Shown: positions 35,397 through 44,938, numbered from the stretch's first letter. The stretch is 64,000 nucleotides of DNA from Sporosarcina sp. FSL K6-1508 (GCF_038007465.1 NZ_JBBOXF010000001.1:4475001-4539000), one strand, 5' to 3'. Program-made: numbers and translations. The notes: generated by a model not told the origin, from the letters alone.

Positions 35397-37904
35397 TTAC
35401 GCTTTACCGTGACAGTTTTTATATTTCTTCCCGCTGCCGCATGGGCATGGATCGTTACGACCGATGTTTACTGCGCGACGCACTGGTTTCTTGCGCACTT
35501 GCTCGCCATCCTCTTTCGGATTAACGGCCTGTGCTTTAACAACTTCTTCACGTTCAAGATTGTCACGGATTTCAGCTTTCATCACGTATTTCGCTGAATC
35601 GGCTTCAATTGACGCGACCATTTCTTCGAACATCGCAAATCCTTCCGCTTGGTACTCACGAAGCGGATCAGATTGACCATAAGCACGTAGATGGATACCA
35701 TGACGCAACTGATCCATCGCGTCAATATGATCTGTCCATTTCGAGTCAATTGCACGAAGCAAGACGACTTTTTCGAATTCGCGCATACGCTCTTCCGACA
35801 TCTCCGCTTCCTTCTCATCGTATCGTTCAGTGACAGCATCTTGGATTAGAGACGTTAATTCCTCAACCGACTTTCCTTCCATATCAGCCTTCGTTACGCG
35901 ACCTTCTGGAAGCATATTAGCGCCTAAGAAATCTTCGAGTGCTTTTAGATTCCAGTCACTTTCTTTTTCTTCTGTCGTATGGATTGCCACAGCATTTGCG
36001 ATGACATTCGACAGCATTTTCTCCAATACTTCACGGATGTTTTCCGTTTCCAGAATTTCATTCCGTTCTTTGTAGATAATTTCACGTTGTAAACGTAATA
36101 CATCATCATATTGCAGCAAACGTTTCCGTGCATCGAAGTTATTACCTTCTACCCGTTTTTGAGCAGATTCAACCGAACGCGACACCATTTTCGACTGAAT
36201 CGGCGTCGTATCGTCCATCCCAAGTTTTGTCATCATCGACTTCATTTGGTCCGAACCGAAGCGGCGCATCAATTCATCTTCAAGTGATAAATAGAATTGC
36301 GTCACACCCGGATCTCCTTGACGGCCGGAGCGTCCGCGCAACTGGTTATCAATCCGGCGCGATTCATGTCGTTCTGTACCGAGAACAGCCAGCCCGCCAA
36401 GTTCCTGCACGCCTTCTTCAAGTTTAATGTCCGTACCGCGGCCTGCCATATTCGTCGCAATTGTAACGGCGCCTTTATGGCCCGCTTCCAAAATAATCTC
36501 AGCTTCACGACTATGGTTTTTCGCATTCAAGACATTGTGCTTCACGCCATATTTCGTCAAATAGTTCGAAATGATTTCGGACGTTTCAATCGCTACCGTA
36601 CCGACAAGGACAGGTTGCCCTTTATCATTCCGTTCTTTGATATCTTCCGCAACCGCTTTGTACTTACCCTCCATTGAAGCATAGATAAGATCCGCGCGGT
36701 CGTCTCGGACAAGCGGACGATTCGTCGGAATGGCAATGACGTTCATGTTGTAAATATTACGGAACTCTTCCTCTTCCGTTTTTGCCGTACCTGTCATGCC
36801 TGAAAGCTTATCGTACATACGGAAATAGTTCTGGAACGTGATTGTTGCAAGTGTCATCGTTTCGTTCTGAACTTCCAGGCCTTCTTTCGCTTCAATCGCC
36901 TGATGGAGCCCATCGCTGTAACGACGGCCTTTCATAAGACGTCCTGTGAATGAATCGACAATGACGACTTCGCCTTCCTGAACAACATAATCGACATCGA
37001 TATGCATGCTCGCCTGTGCTTTCAACGATTGGTTAATCGCATGATTGAGCGTCGTATGTTCCAAATCGAACAAGTTATCGATACTGAATGCGGCTTCCGA
37101 TTTCTCGATACCGCTTTCCGTTAGAACGACACCTTTCGTCGACTCATCATATGAATAATCTTCATCTTTTTTGAGTGATCTGGTAAACATATTTGCCAAG
37201 CGATACAATTCAGCCGCTTTCGCAGCCTGTCCAGAAATAATCAGCGGCGTACGCGCTTCGTCAATTAAAATGGAGTCAACCTCATCAATAACTGCGTAGA
37301 ACAGCGGACGCTGTACTTTATGTTCATTGTAGAGCACCATGTTATCACGCAAGTAATCGAAACCGAGTTCGTTATTCGTACTGTATGTAATATCTGCACT
37401 GTACGCTTCACGTTTCTCTTCTTTCGATAAACTATTTAAGTTCAGACCGACCGAGAAACCGAGGAACTCGAAAAGTTGTCCCATTTCCATCGCGTCACGG
37501 CTCGCCAGGTATTCGTTCACTGTTACAACGTGCACGCCTTGACCGGCAAGTGCGTTCAAATAAACCGCAAGCGTAGACGTCAACGTCTTCCCTTCACCGG
37601 TTTTCATCTCAGCGATATTGCCTTCGTGTAAAGCGGCCGCTCCGACAAGCTGCACGCGGAATGGATACATGCCAAGGACACGTTTCGCTGCTTCACGAAC
37701 GACTGCAAACGCTTCTGCTTGAAGATCATCAAGCGTTTCACCAGCTACGAAACGTTCTTTGAATTCATCAGTTTTTGCTGTCAGTTGTTCATCCGAAAGC
37801 TGTTCCATCTGTGTTGCTAACGCTTCGACCTTATCCGCAATCTTGTCAAGACGCTTCAAATCCCGTTTATTCATATCAAACATTTTATTCAATACGCTAA
37901 GCAT
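35397..37904 (-). CDS. secA: preprotein translocase ATPase SecA
   Basis: 835 residues. Motor that drives unfolded preproteins through SecYEG. Walker A MKTGEGKT near 100-107, the DEVDSILIDEAR box, the preprotein cross-linking domain, helicase motifs GRGTDI and QLRGRSGRQGDPG, and the C-terminal zinc-binding NDPCPCGSGKKYKNCHG for SecB or ribosome contact. It starts MLSVLNKMFDMNKR behind GAGG at a long spacing. Upstream of prfB, as in B. subtilis. Confidence 0.97.
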   Translation of the reverse strand: MLSVLNKMFDMNKRDLKRLDKIADKVEALATQMEQLSDEQLTAKTDEFKERFVAGETLDDLQAEAFAVVREAAKRVLGMYPFRVQLVGAAALHEGNIAEMKTGEGKTLTSTLAVYLNALAGQGVHVVTVNEYLASRDAMEMGQLFEFLGFSVGLNLNSLSKEEKREAYSADITYSTNNELGFDYLRDNMVLYNEHKVQRPLFYAVIDEVDSILIDEARTPLIISGQAAKAAELYRLANMFTRSLKKDEDYSYDESTKGVVLTESGIEKSEAAFSIDNLFDLEHTTLNHAINQSLKAQASMHIDVDYVVQEGEVVIVDSFTGRLMKGRRYSDGLHQAIEAKEGLEVQNETMTLATITFQNYFRMYDKLSGMTGTAKTEEEEFRNIYNMNVIAIPTNRPLVRDDRADLIYASMEGKYKAVAEDIKERNDKGQPVLVGTVAIETSEIISNYLTKYGVKHNVLNAKNHSREAEIILEAGHKGAVTIATNMAGRGTDIKLEEGVQELGGLAVLGTERHESRRIDNQLRGRSGRQGDPGVTQFYLSLEDELMRRFGSDQMKSMMTKLGMDDTTPIQSKMVSRSVESAQKRVEGNNFDARKRLLQYDDVLRLQREIIYKERNEILETENIREVLEKMLSNVIANAVAIHTTEEKESDWNLKALEDFLGANMLPEGRVTKADMEGKSVEELTSLIQDAVTERYDEKEAEMSEERMREFEKVVLLRAIDSKWTDHIDAMDQLRHGIHLRAYGQSDPLREYQAEGFAMFEEMVASIEADSAKYVMKAEIRDNLEREEVVKAQAVNPKEDGEQVRKKPVRRAVNIGRNDPCPCGSGKKYKNCHGKA

Positions 37905-38047
37905 TCAGGTCACATCCTCATTAGGTTCACCCTTCATTTTAACACTCTGAATTGCACGGTGCAAATGGTCTAGCCAAAACACATTAAGGAAATGTATTTA
38001 TGCCTGCTGTGAGGGCTATTGTGCGGGGTATACTTCGTTAGAATTCA

Positions 38048-38091
38048 AAACAAGACCCCTAAGCAAGATTAGCGCTTAAGGGTCTTGTTAA
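38048..38091. terminator. long hairpin below hpf, terminator-like
   Basis: AACAAGACCCCTAAGC pairs with GCGCTTAAGGGTCTTGTT around AAGATTA. Modest T runs on both sides. It would insulate hpf from secA. Confidence 0.65.
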
Positions 38092-38137
38092 CTTTATCAT
38101 CTTCGCTATATATGTTGAGGTAAAGAATTCCATTAAA

Positions 38138-38208
38138 CCGCTACGGCGCTAGGGAATGCCGCCAGTCATATGGATTCGGCTACCCCTGTAAAGACGCCTT
38201 CGTTCGGT
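38138..38208 (+). repeat. hairpin repeat with internal deletion
   Basis: Starts CCGCTACGGCGCTAGGGAATGCC and ends GACGCCTTCGTTCGG. The central stem is replaced by CCAGTCATATGG, so only the ends match the full copies. Confidence 0.75.
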
Positions 38209-38252
38209 TTATATACCGGATTCAGTATTTCAACTCATCAATTCAATTCAAT

Positions 38253-38819
38253 TCAATTCGTTTCGATGACACCGTATTTTCCATCGCTACGTTTGTAAAC
38301 GATGTTTGTGCCATCGGAATCTGAATCTGTAAAGATGAAGAAATCATGGCCAAGCATGTTCATTTGCAGAATCGCCTCTTCTTGGTCCATCGGTTTCAGA
38401 TCGAAATTCTTTGTACGGACGATTGCGAATTCCTGATCCTCTTCCATCGCTGCATCGTTGCTTTTTTCTTCGCTTTTGTTCACGGATGCGAAGAATGCTG
38501 CAACGCCTTCACGCTCACGGAATTTACGATTGACTTTTGTTTTATATTTACGAATTTGACGCTCCAGCTTGTCGACAATCAAGTCAATCGCTGCATATAG
38601 ATCGTTATGACGTTCCTCTGCGCGGAGTGTCAAGTTTTTCATTGGAATTGTTACTTCCACTTTAGTCTGCTTATCATTGTAAACTTTCAAATTCACATGT
38701 GCTGTGGCGTTCGCACCTTCTGAGAAGTATCTTTCGAGTTTTTGCACTTTCTTCTCGACATGTTCACGAATCGCTGGAGTTACCTCAATATTTTCACCAC
38801 GGATGTTGAAGTCTAACAT
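38253..38819 (-). CDS. hpf: long-form ribosome hibernation promoting factor
   Basis: 188 residues: an N-terminal S30AE domain (MLDFNIRGENIEVTPAIREH to about 100) and the long-form C-terminal dimerisation domain (about 130-185, KPMDQEEAILQMNMLGHDFFIF). It pairs 70S ribosomes into inactive 100S dimers in stationary phase. ATG behind AAGGAGGAG. A candidate sigma-B promoter is upstream, matching the stress control of B. subtilis yvyD/hpf. Confidence 0.95.
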   Translation of the reverse strand: MLDFNIRGENIEVTPAIREHVEKKVQKLERYFSEGANATAHVNLKVYNDKQTKVEVTIPMKNLTLRAEERHNDLYAAIDLIVDKLERQIRKYKTKVNRKFREREGVAAFFASVNKSEEKSNDAAMEEDQEFAIVRTKNFDLKPMDQEEAILQMNMLGHDFFIFTDSDSDGTNIVYKRSDGKYGVIETN

Positions 38820-38863
38820 ATGAACTCCTCCTTTAGTTAACCTATACAGTACTCTTCTACATA

Positions 38864-38888
38864 TTCCCCATAAAGTCCTTCTAAAAAC
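38864..38888 (-). promoter_or_regulatory. candidate sigma-B promoter for hpf
   Basis: On the minus strand GTTTTT (38888-38883), 13-bp spacer, GGGGAA (38869-38864). The sigma-B consensus is GTTTAA-N12-14-GGGTAA. It lies about 45 bases before the hpf start. Confidence 0.5.
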
Positions 38889-38940
38889 ATATTGAATATT
38901 TAAAAACTTGTCGATGTGTGACGAATTTGTTGTAAAACGC

Positions 38941-39333
38941 CTATTCTTCTTCCTTCACAGTGCTTCCCGCGTTGACTTCAGAGCGACGGCGGAGCTTCAG
39001 TTCTTCCACGATCAGTTGTTCAATTGCTGGGTCTTCGTCAAAATCATAGCCGTACATATATCCCCCACTATATGGCTTCTTCCAAACAATTACGCCTTGC
39101 AGGTCGATTAATTTTTCATGCAGGGTGAATTTGATGTGCAAACGGACAGCTTCACGTTCAAGCGGAATATCGAACTTCGCAAAAAGTTTTGCGCCACCCG
39201 GACTGATATCCATGAAATGACACTCACCCGGACTCGATTCTGTATCCGTCCCATTTTCAACGACAATCTGGAATTTAGCTTCAAGCGGTTCCCCAAATGT
39301 ATACCTAAAATATTCAGTCCGTTTGTAAAGCAT
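38941..39333 (-). CDS. PilZ domain protein
   Basis: 130 residues forming a single PilZ domain, which normally binds cyclic di-GMP. The DxSxxG motif is intact (MDISPGGAKLF). The N-terminal RxxxR motif is altered: the region reads KRTEYFR, with Thr where the first Arg is usual. Start ATG 39333 has GGAG 8 bases upstream, better than the GTG at 39342. It lies 58 bases downstream of a chemoreceptor on the same strand, so the two may be co-transcribed. Role is probably motility control (inference). Confidence 0.82.
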   Translation of the reverse strand: MLYKRTEYFRYTFGEPLEAKFQIVVENGTDTESSPGECHFMDISPGGAKLFAKFDIPLEREAVRLHIKFTLHEKLIDLQGVIVWKKPYSGGYMYGYDFDEDPAIEQLIVEELKLRRRSEVNAGSTVKEEE

Positions 39334-39391
39334 CTGATCCACTCCGTTCCATCACAATCTATTTCCCCCACTATAACAGACTACTTAATTT

Positions 39392-40867
39392 TCAACGAAC
39401 TTCTGCCAGGCTTTTCGTTCGCAACATTGTCCCATCCAGCGTTGCCACAATCTGTTCATTATCCGCAACCGTTTCATGTATCGTCGCATTCACTTCTTCC
39501 AGAGATGCACTCGATTCCGTCAGCAAGTCGGCAAACGAGCTTGTCATACGCCCGATGTCCGTTGTCTCTTTTGTAATGGAAGCCATTTTGTCGTCAAACA
39601 TGCCGAATTTCCGATGCAGATCACTCAGTGTGCCATGCATCATCCCGATTTTCGTTTCGACGTCTACCGATAATGCCGCTTGAGTAGTCAGTTTTCCTGT
39701 ACTGCTCGCCAAATTATGGCGCGAACGATCATTCATCGTGTTGACATCTTCCAAATTGCCATTAATTTCAACCAGTGTCACCGCAGTCAGCCCGGCAAGT
39801 TTTCGGATTTCATCCGCAACAACTGCGAACCCTTTGCCATGTTCACCTGCTCGTGCGGCTTCAATCGATGCGTTCAATGCGAGCAGATTCGTCTGTCCCG
39901 TAATTGTCTCAATTGACTTGGCGAGCGCATTCGTCTTCTCAATATTTTCCGTGAGCGCGTCAAATGATCCGTTTAAGTCAGCGAGGTAGGATTCCACTTC
40001 TCCCATACCCGTTCGCAAGTTTTGCATTAGCTCCACCATGTCAGCAGATTCGGTACGTAGCCCAGCAGTGTCTTCATTCATAATCCGTGTTTCCTTATGC
40101 ATGTCGGCTACGTCAGCTTGCGTGCGCTCCGCATTTTCTGCGATTTTCGCAATTTGCGCTGCTTCCTGCTCAACGCTTGCCGAAACATTGTCCATAATTG
40201 CCAGCAGTTCTTTCTGCGCTGTCAAATGACGTCCGGCCGTCTCACCAATCGCCGTCAAATCATCTGCAACTTGTTCAACACTTTCATTCAGTGAACGGTG
40301 CTTATTCTCTTCTAAAAGCCGTTGCGCCGCCTGCTCCGTCGTAAACAGATCGACTTGCTTCTCAAGTTTTTTCGTCTGTCTTATTTGGATGAACAACCCT
40401 GCCGCCATCAAAATCAGTACAAGCGTCAAACTGCCCTTACTCTCCGCGATTTGCTCCTGATATGGATACCTCGTTAAAAATACGCCCATGACAACTAGCG
40501 ATAATGCAAAACCATAAGTCATAATCCGCATCGATAAATGAACGCTGGCAATACCCGCCACAAAAAAGGCGATTCCTGCTGTCGCAACGGCAGGCTCTCC
40601 TGCAACCCCGCTCAACGTCGCCGCGAATGCTGTCACACCGAGAACAATCCATGGAAATAACTTTTCAAATAGCACTGCCTTTTTCGACAATGCAAAAAAC
40701 AGCACTGTCACAACAACTGGAATCGCCATACTTACCGTCTTAATCATCGCTTGTCCTGTCAGGATATAAAAAATCAGACCGATGAAACTGGAACCTCCAA
40801 GCGTCACAAACAGAATAAAGTTCTTATTGGCAAATTCCTTCCGCCGAATCGTGTCGACAGTATGCAT
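39392..40867 (-). CDS. six-helix membrane chemoreceptor (MCP signalling domain)
   Basis: 491 residues. Helices at about 18-36, 44-60, 70-88, 95-112, 115-131 and 146-160 form an integral membrane sensor with almost no outside loop and no Cache or HAMP domain. The cytosolic four-helix signalling domain has its tip at NLLALNASIEAARAGEHGKG near 325-345. After the tip the sequence reads RKLAGLT rather than the usual RKLAEQS, a trait shared with the next two receptors. ATG behind AAGGGGG. The ligand is unknown; a membrane state or energy cue is possible. Confidence 0.88.
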   Translation of the reverse strand: MHTVDTIRRKEFANKNFILFVTLGGSSFIGLIFYILTGQAMIKTVSMAIPVVVTVLFFALSKKAVLFEKLFPWIVLGVTAFAATLSGVAGEPAVATAGIAFFVAGIASVHLSMRIMTYGFALSLVVMGVFLTRYPYQEQIAESKGSLTLVLILMAAGLFIQIRQTKKLEKQVDLFTTEQAAQRLLEENKHRSLNESVEQVADDLTAIGETAGRHLTAQKELLAIMDNVSASVEQEAAQIAKIAENAERTQADVADMHKETRIMNEDTAGLRTESADMVELMQNLRTGMGEVESYLADLNGSFDALTENIEKTNALAKSIETITGQTNLLALNASIEAARAGEHGKGFAVVADEIRKLAGLTAVTLVEINGNLEDVNTMNDRSRHNLASSTGKLTTQAALSVDVETKIGMMHGTLSDLHRKFGMFDDKMASITKETTDIGRMTSSFADLLTESSASLEEVNATIHETVADNEQIVATLDGTMLRTKSLAEVR

Positions 40868-41257
40868 CAGTAATCCCCCTTAATAGTTCTATTTCTCTAT
40901 CATCTATCTTACTTGCAAATGATTGAATTATCCAATAAATTAAGTTGTGATGAAAGTGGATAAGCAATTCAGATTTGCCATGTCCACTTTCATGATTGAT
41001 CATATCCCTCGAAAACCGATCGTAAACGCCGCATGACCGCCCATATAACCTCGCCAACCGATCATATACATCGTGTGACCGACCATATTCCCTCCACAAC
41101 CGATCATATACGCCGCGCGACCGACCATATACATCGACAACCGATCATATACATAGCATATAACCTCACATCCAAAATTCGGATGTAGACGATCACCTAT
41201 AAAGGGTTATCCGCAGATCGCTAATTTTATATCTCCCTCAGTACAAATAAATCGCCC
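40868..41257. other. 390-bp gene-free region between two receptors
   Basis: Contains word array D (41001-41161) and, at its left end, the putative promoter region of the receptor ending at 39392. No clear sigma-D boxes were found. Confidence 0.6.
41001..41161 (-). repeat. word array D: CATATAC words every ~21 bp
   Basis: CCGATCATATAC alternates with CCGACCATAT on the plus strand. Word starts 41001, 41021 (decayed), 41042, 41063, 41084, 41105, 41126 and 41146 give spacings of 20-21 bp. A last word at 41157 is half a step away. On the minus strand, the transcription direction of both flanking genes, the words read ATATGATCGG and ATATGGTCGG. Confidence 0.85.
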
Positions 41258-41272
41258 TTAAAAAAGGGCGAC
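41245..41272 (-). terminator. terminator overlapping the receptor stop codon
   Basis: On the minus strand TCGCCCTT-TTTT-AAGGGCGA followed by TTTATTTG. The TAA stop of the receptor gene lies inside the hairpin. Confidence 0.75.
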
Positions 41273-42748
41273 TTGCTGTGAACTTCTAATTCTTACTGCT
41301 TCCTCATGCGTTTCATTGATATACACTGCGATTTGTTGCTGTTCATCAGTCAACTCTGTAAGTGTTGCATTTAATTCCTCGACAGCTGCGGTGCTTTGTT
41401 CGACAATTGCAGCAAAATCCATCGTCCGTTCCTGAATTAATGCACTGTCTTTCGTAATCGCTCCAAAGTCTTGGATGAAATCCGATAACGTCTTCTGCAA
41501 ATTCCTCATCGTTGTAAACAAATCCGTAAATGACGCACTCGACTCATCTGCCACTGCCGCCTGCATCGTGACTTGTTCCACGCCATTTCCAAGCTTTTTA
41601 ACCGCTATTTCATTGTAATTATTCACTTCCAACAAGTTGGCATCAATTTTAAGTAATGTCTCTTTCGTGAGTCCCGCTAATTTCCGAATTTCTTCTGCAA
41701 CTACCGCAAAGCCTTTTCCGTGATCTCCTGCACGTGCCGCTTCAATTGATGCATTTAATGCAAGCAAATTTGTCTGTTCCGTTATGGCTTTAATCGAACT
41801 TGCAAACACGTTTGTCTCATCTATTTTGCTCGATAGTATACCAAAGGTTTCATTGAGATCAGTAAAGAACATGGAGAATGAATCGATGCTTTCTTTCAAG
41901 CTAGAAATTTTCACTGTTCCATCTTCCGCTTTGCGACCCGCTTCGTTCGCTTGAATGACGACCGTGCCTAAGCCTTCCGAAATGACTTGTACGGATTCAA
42001 ACGTCCGTTCAGCATTTTCTGCAATCTCCGAAATATGATCAGCTTGCTGTTGACTGCCGACACTTACTTCATTCACAGCGGCAAGCATTTCACGTTGCGA
42101 TACGCCAGACGTTTCCGTATTTGAACGAAGATACGAGAGGTTCGATGTAATCTTTTCAACTGCTTGGTCAAGCCGGGCGGCAAGTGCCTCCTCTTCGCGC
42201 ACCTTTGTCTCCGTCAGTTCAACAAGCTGTTCAACATGCATGAACACCTTCCCATTTTGACGGACGAGGAGGAACAAAAGGATTCCTGACAGGAAAAACA
42301 GGATGATAAGATTTTTTCCGCTTCCCTCCACAAGTTCGGGAGCCGTAAATAATAGATTATTCGTCACAATCGCAATCAGACTTAACACGAAACCGAATGC
42401 CATGATCCGCATCTTCCCGTGAATCGAACCGATAACCAATAGAAGGATAATGATACCGATTGTCCCAAGATTCGCTTCCGAGAAAAAGATGACACCCATC
42501 GCAATTGCAAAATTTAAAAGTAATAATATATAAGGAAGAATTCGTGACAGCACTTCAATTTTAGTACTTAGAAAATAGAATAAGATTGCACATGTAAAAG
42601 GAATTGCAACGGATAAAAGGATTGCCATTGGCGACTGCTGGATAAGTTGGGCAATCAAACCGAGACCAGCTGCCAGCGCAAAGCCAAGCATCATAATTTG
42701 GTTTTACCGAAGCCAATCTTCCTGCTTCAATTGATTAATATTCATCAT
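41258..42748 (-). pseudogene. six-helix chemoreceptor interrupted by an early stop codon
   Basis: Paralogue of the receptor ending at 42923. The natural start ATG-ATG (42748) follows AAGGAGAG and encodes MMNINQLKQEDWLR, then TAA (42706-42704), then NQIMMLGFALAAG in the same frame. The paralogue reads MNILDLKRNDWMRKNEIM at the same place, so one AAA lysine codon has become TAA. The remaining 478 codons are open, with six helices and an intact tip (NLLALNASIEAARAGDHGKG). The first downstream ATG (42694) has no Shine-Dalgarno; re-initiation just after the stop is the only way it could be made at this locus. Either a recent pseudogene or a reinitiating gene. Confidence 0.85.
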
Positions 42749-42869
42749 AATTCTCTCCTTCAACGTCAACTATATTTCAAAAACACTGAAAACTACATTA
42801 AGTAAAATGTATCATCAATGAATAACCATTCATATAGGTGGAAGTAACTAACTACTTCTATTTTATAGC

Positions 42870-42906
42870 GAAAAAGCCAGTAAGAGTATGTTTCTCTTAC
42901 TGGCTT
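42870..42906 (-). terminator. terminator of the chemoreceptor ending at 42923
   Basis: On the minus strand, AGCCAGTAAGAG pairs with CTCTTACTGGCT, then TTTTCGC. Confidence 0.88.
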
Positions 42907-42922
42907 GTCGAAATATGAAGTT

Positions 42923-44389
42923 TTAACTCCTGATTTGGATTGCTTCGTCATAGGTTTCATTGATATAGGCGGAGATTTGGTGCTGTTCTTCCGTCAGTTG
43001 TGTCAATGTCGCATTCAACTCTTCGATCGTTGCAGTGCTTTGTTCGATAATCGAGGCAAACTCGACCGTGCGCTCACGAATCGTAGCACTGTCCGTTTCG
43101 ATTGCTCCAAAATCTTTTATGAAATCCGATAAATCTTCCTGCAACTTCGCCATAGCCTCAAACAAACTGGTGAATGAATAGGTGGAATTATCCGCGATAC
43201 CCGACTGCATGGCAATTCGCTCCATCCCTTCTTTCAACTTTTGCACTGCAAGTTCATTGTATGTATTCACTTCATACAAATTGGCGTCGATTTTCTTCAA
43301 TCTTCCATCTGTCAATCCGGATAATTTCCGAATTTCTTCTGCAACCACTGCAAAGCCTTTGCCATGTTCCCCTGCCCGTGCCGCCTCGATGCTAGCATTG
43401 AGTGCAAGCAGATTCGTCTGTTCGGTAATCTCCTTGATGGAACTCGCAAACACATTTGTCTCATTTATTTTCTCTGATAGGATGTCAAACGTACCATTTA
43501 ATTCTTGGAAAAAGCCGGCGAAGACATTGACATTCTCTTTCAAGTGGCCAATCTGCATGGCGCCTTCTTCCGCTTTTCTTCCCGCCTCGTTCGCCTGCTC
43601 CGCAACATGTTCAAGTCCTTTGGAAATGCCCTGTACTGAGTTAGATGTGCGTTCGGCATTTGCAGCAATATCAGCTATGTGATCGGCTTGTTGTTGGCTG
43701 CCGACACTTACTTCATTCACAGCCGCAAGCATTTCGCGCTGCGACAAGTCCGTTGTATGAGAGTTCGTACGGAGCTGTTCTAGATTCGTCGTGATTTTCA
43801 CAACAGCATCATCGAGTTTGAGTGCCAATGCTTCTTCCTCAGCCGCTTTTACCATCGTTGCTTCAACAAGCGCTTCGGTATGTTTAAACATACGTCCGCT
43901 TTGACGAACAAAAAGGAACAATGTAAGCCCTGAAAGGAAATGTAGTAATATTAGATCCGACCCGCTTGCCCCAATTAATTCTGGATGGACAAATCGATTA
44001 TTATTCAAAAGAAGGGCGATTAAACTCAACGCATACGCTACAACCATTATCCTCATCTCACCATGAATCGATCCAAGTATTAGGGTCAAAAAAATAATAC
44101 CGAGCGTCCCTAAATCTGCTCCCACAAACAAGATGAGACTTAACGACACACTGAAAATGGCGAGCAGTAACAGATAAGGAATGGCATGCGATATAAGGTC
44201 CACTTTCTTTCGAAATAAATAAAAGAGTGTAGCAATAACGAATGGAATTCCGATTGATAAAATAACAATCATCGGCGCTTTTGTAATCAATTGCATCAAT
44301 AAACCAAGTCCAGCGGCGAGCCCAAAGGACAGCCCCATAATCTCATTTTTACGCATCCAGTCATTCCGCTTTAAATCTAAAATGTTCAT
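42923..44389 (-). CDS. six-helix membrane chemoreceptor
   Basis: 488 residues. Cytosolic N-terminus MNILDLKRNDWMRKNE, six membrane helices (about 18-165), then a signalling domain with tip NLLALNASIEAARAGEHGKG near 325-345 followed by RKLSGLT. No Cache or HAMP domain. ATG 44389 is chosen for its GGGAGAATG; a longer frame to 44488 is not supported. It lies between fliT and the interrupted paralogue, on the same strand, with its own terminator. Confidence 0.88.
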   Translation of the reverse strand: MNILDLKRNDWMRKNEIMGLSFGLAAGLGLLMQLITKAPMIVILSIGIPFVIATLFYLFRKKVDLISHAIPYLLLLAIFSVSLSLILFVGADLGTLGIIFLTLILGSIHGEMRIMVVAYALSLIALLLNNNRFVHPELIGASGSDLILLHFLSGLTLFLFVRQSGRMFKHTEALVEATMVKAAEEEALALKLDDAVVKITTNLEQLRTNSHTTDLSQREMLAAVNEVSVGSQQQADHIADIAANAERTSNSVQGISKGLEHVAEQANEAGRKAEEGAMQIGHLKENVNVFAGFFQELNGTFDILSEKINETNVFASSIKEITEQTNLLALNASIEAARAGEHGKGFAVVAEEIRKLSGLTDGRLKKIDANLYEVNTYNELAVQKLKEGMERIAMQSGIADNSTYSFTSLFEAMAKLQEDLSDFIKDFGAIETDSATIRERTVEFASIIEQSTATIEELNATLTQLTEEQHQISAYINETYDEAIQIRS

Positions 44390-44545
44390 CTTTTCATTCT
44401 CCCTGTCTCTGTATAGAATCAGTGCGTTATGTTCTCGCACCAAGCTCTCCATTAAATTAATTGAATTAAAGAAATCCCTGGAAAACATCTATGCTTAATT
44501 TATATATGTATTTATATGTTCAACATAACTACTAGTAATACGGCA

Positions 44546-44578
44546 TAAAAAACCGGCAAAGAAAAGTTCTCTGCCGAC
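44546..44578 (-). terminator. terminator of the flaG-fliD-fliS-fliT operon
   Basis: On the minus strand, GTCGGCAGAGAA pairs imperfectly with CTTTGCCGGT, then TTTTTT. Confidence 0.85.
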
Positions 44579-44584
44579 CCTTGG

Positions 44585-44938
44585 TTATTGTTTCGTATCG
44601 TAAAACGTACCGTCACGTGCTACATTGCTGTAGGGATTGACATAGTTTTTCATAGTGTCTTTTTTCGCTTGTGCGCCAGTAATGTCTGTGCGAATCAAGT
44701 CTGTAAATAGAGCGAGCTTCTTCTGAACTTCCGTTTCTATTACAACAAGGCTCTTGCCGAATGTCTCTTCTTCAAGTGTAAACGGGGCGGCAATATGCGG
44801 TTGTAGCTTATCGCGATCGTCAAGAAGTGCCTCGATGCCCGCAATTGTCTCATCACGCGTATCTTCCGCAGTTTTTTGCGTCAATGCAAGCAACTTTTCC
44901 GTTACATCACGCCACGCTGTCAGTGCAGGCCGAATCAT
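44585..44938 (-). CDS. fliT: FliT-like flagellar chaperone
   Basis: 117 residues, mostly helical with no membrane segment. Assigned mainly from context: it overlaps the fliS stop by 4 bases (ATGA) and is last in flaG-fliD-fliS-fliT, the B. subtilis order. FliT proteins chaperone the filament cap FliD before export. Sequence conservation in this family is low, so the symbol rests on synteny and size. Confidence 0.75.
   Translation of the reverse strand: MIRPALTAWRDVTEKLLALTQKTAEDTRDETIAGIEALLDDRDKLQPHIAAPFTLEEETFGKSLVVIETEVQKKLALFTDLIRTDITGAQAKKDTMKNYVNPYSNVARDGTFYDTKQ

Larger units (their letters stand above)
37905..38252. other. 348-bp intergenic region between hpf and secA
   Basis: Holds a two-way hairpin (38048-38091) and a deleted copy of the hairpin repeat (38138-38208). 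The secA promoter must lie in 37905-38040, but no clear boxes are seen. Confidence 0.6.
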
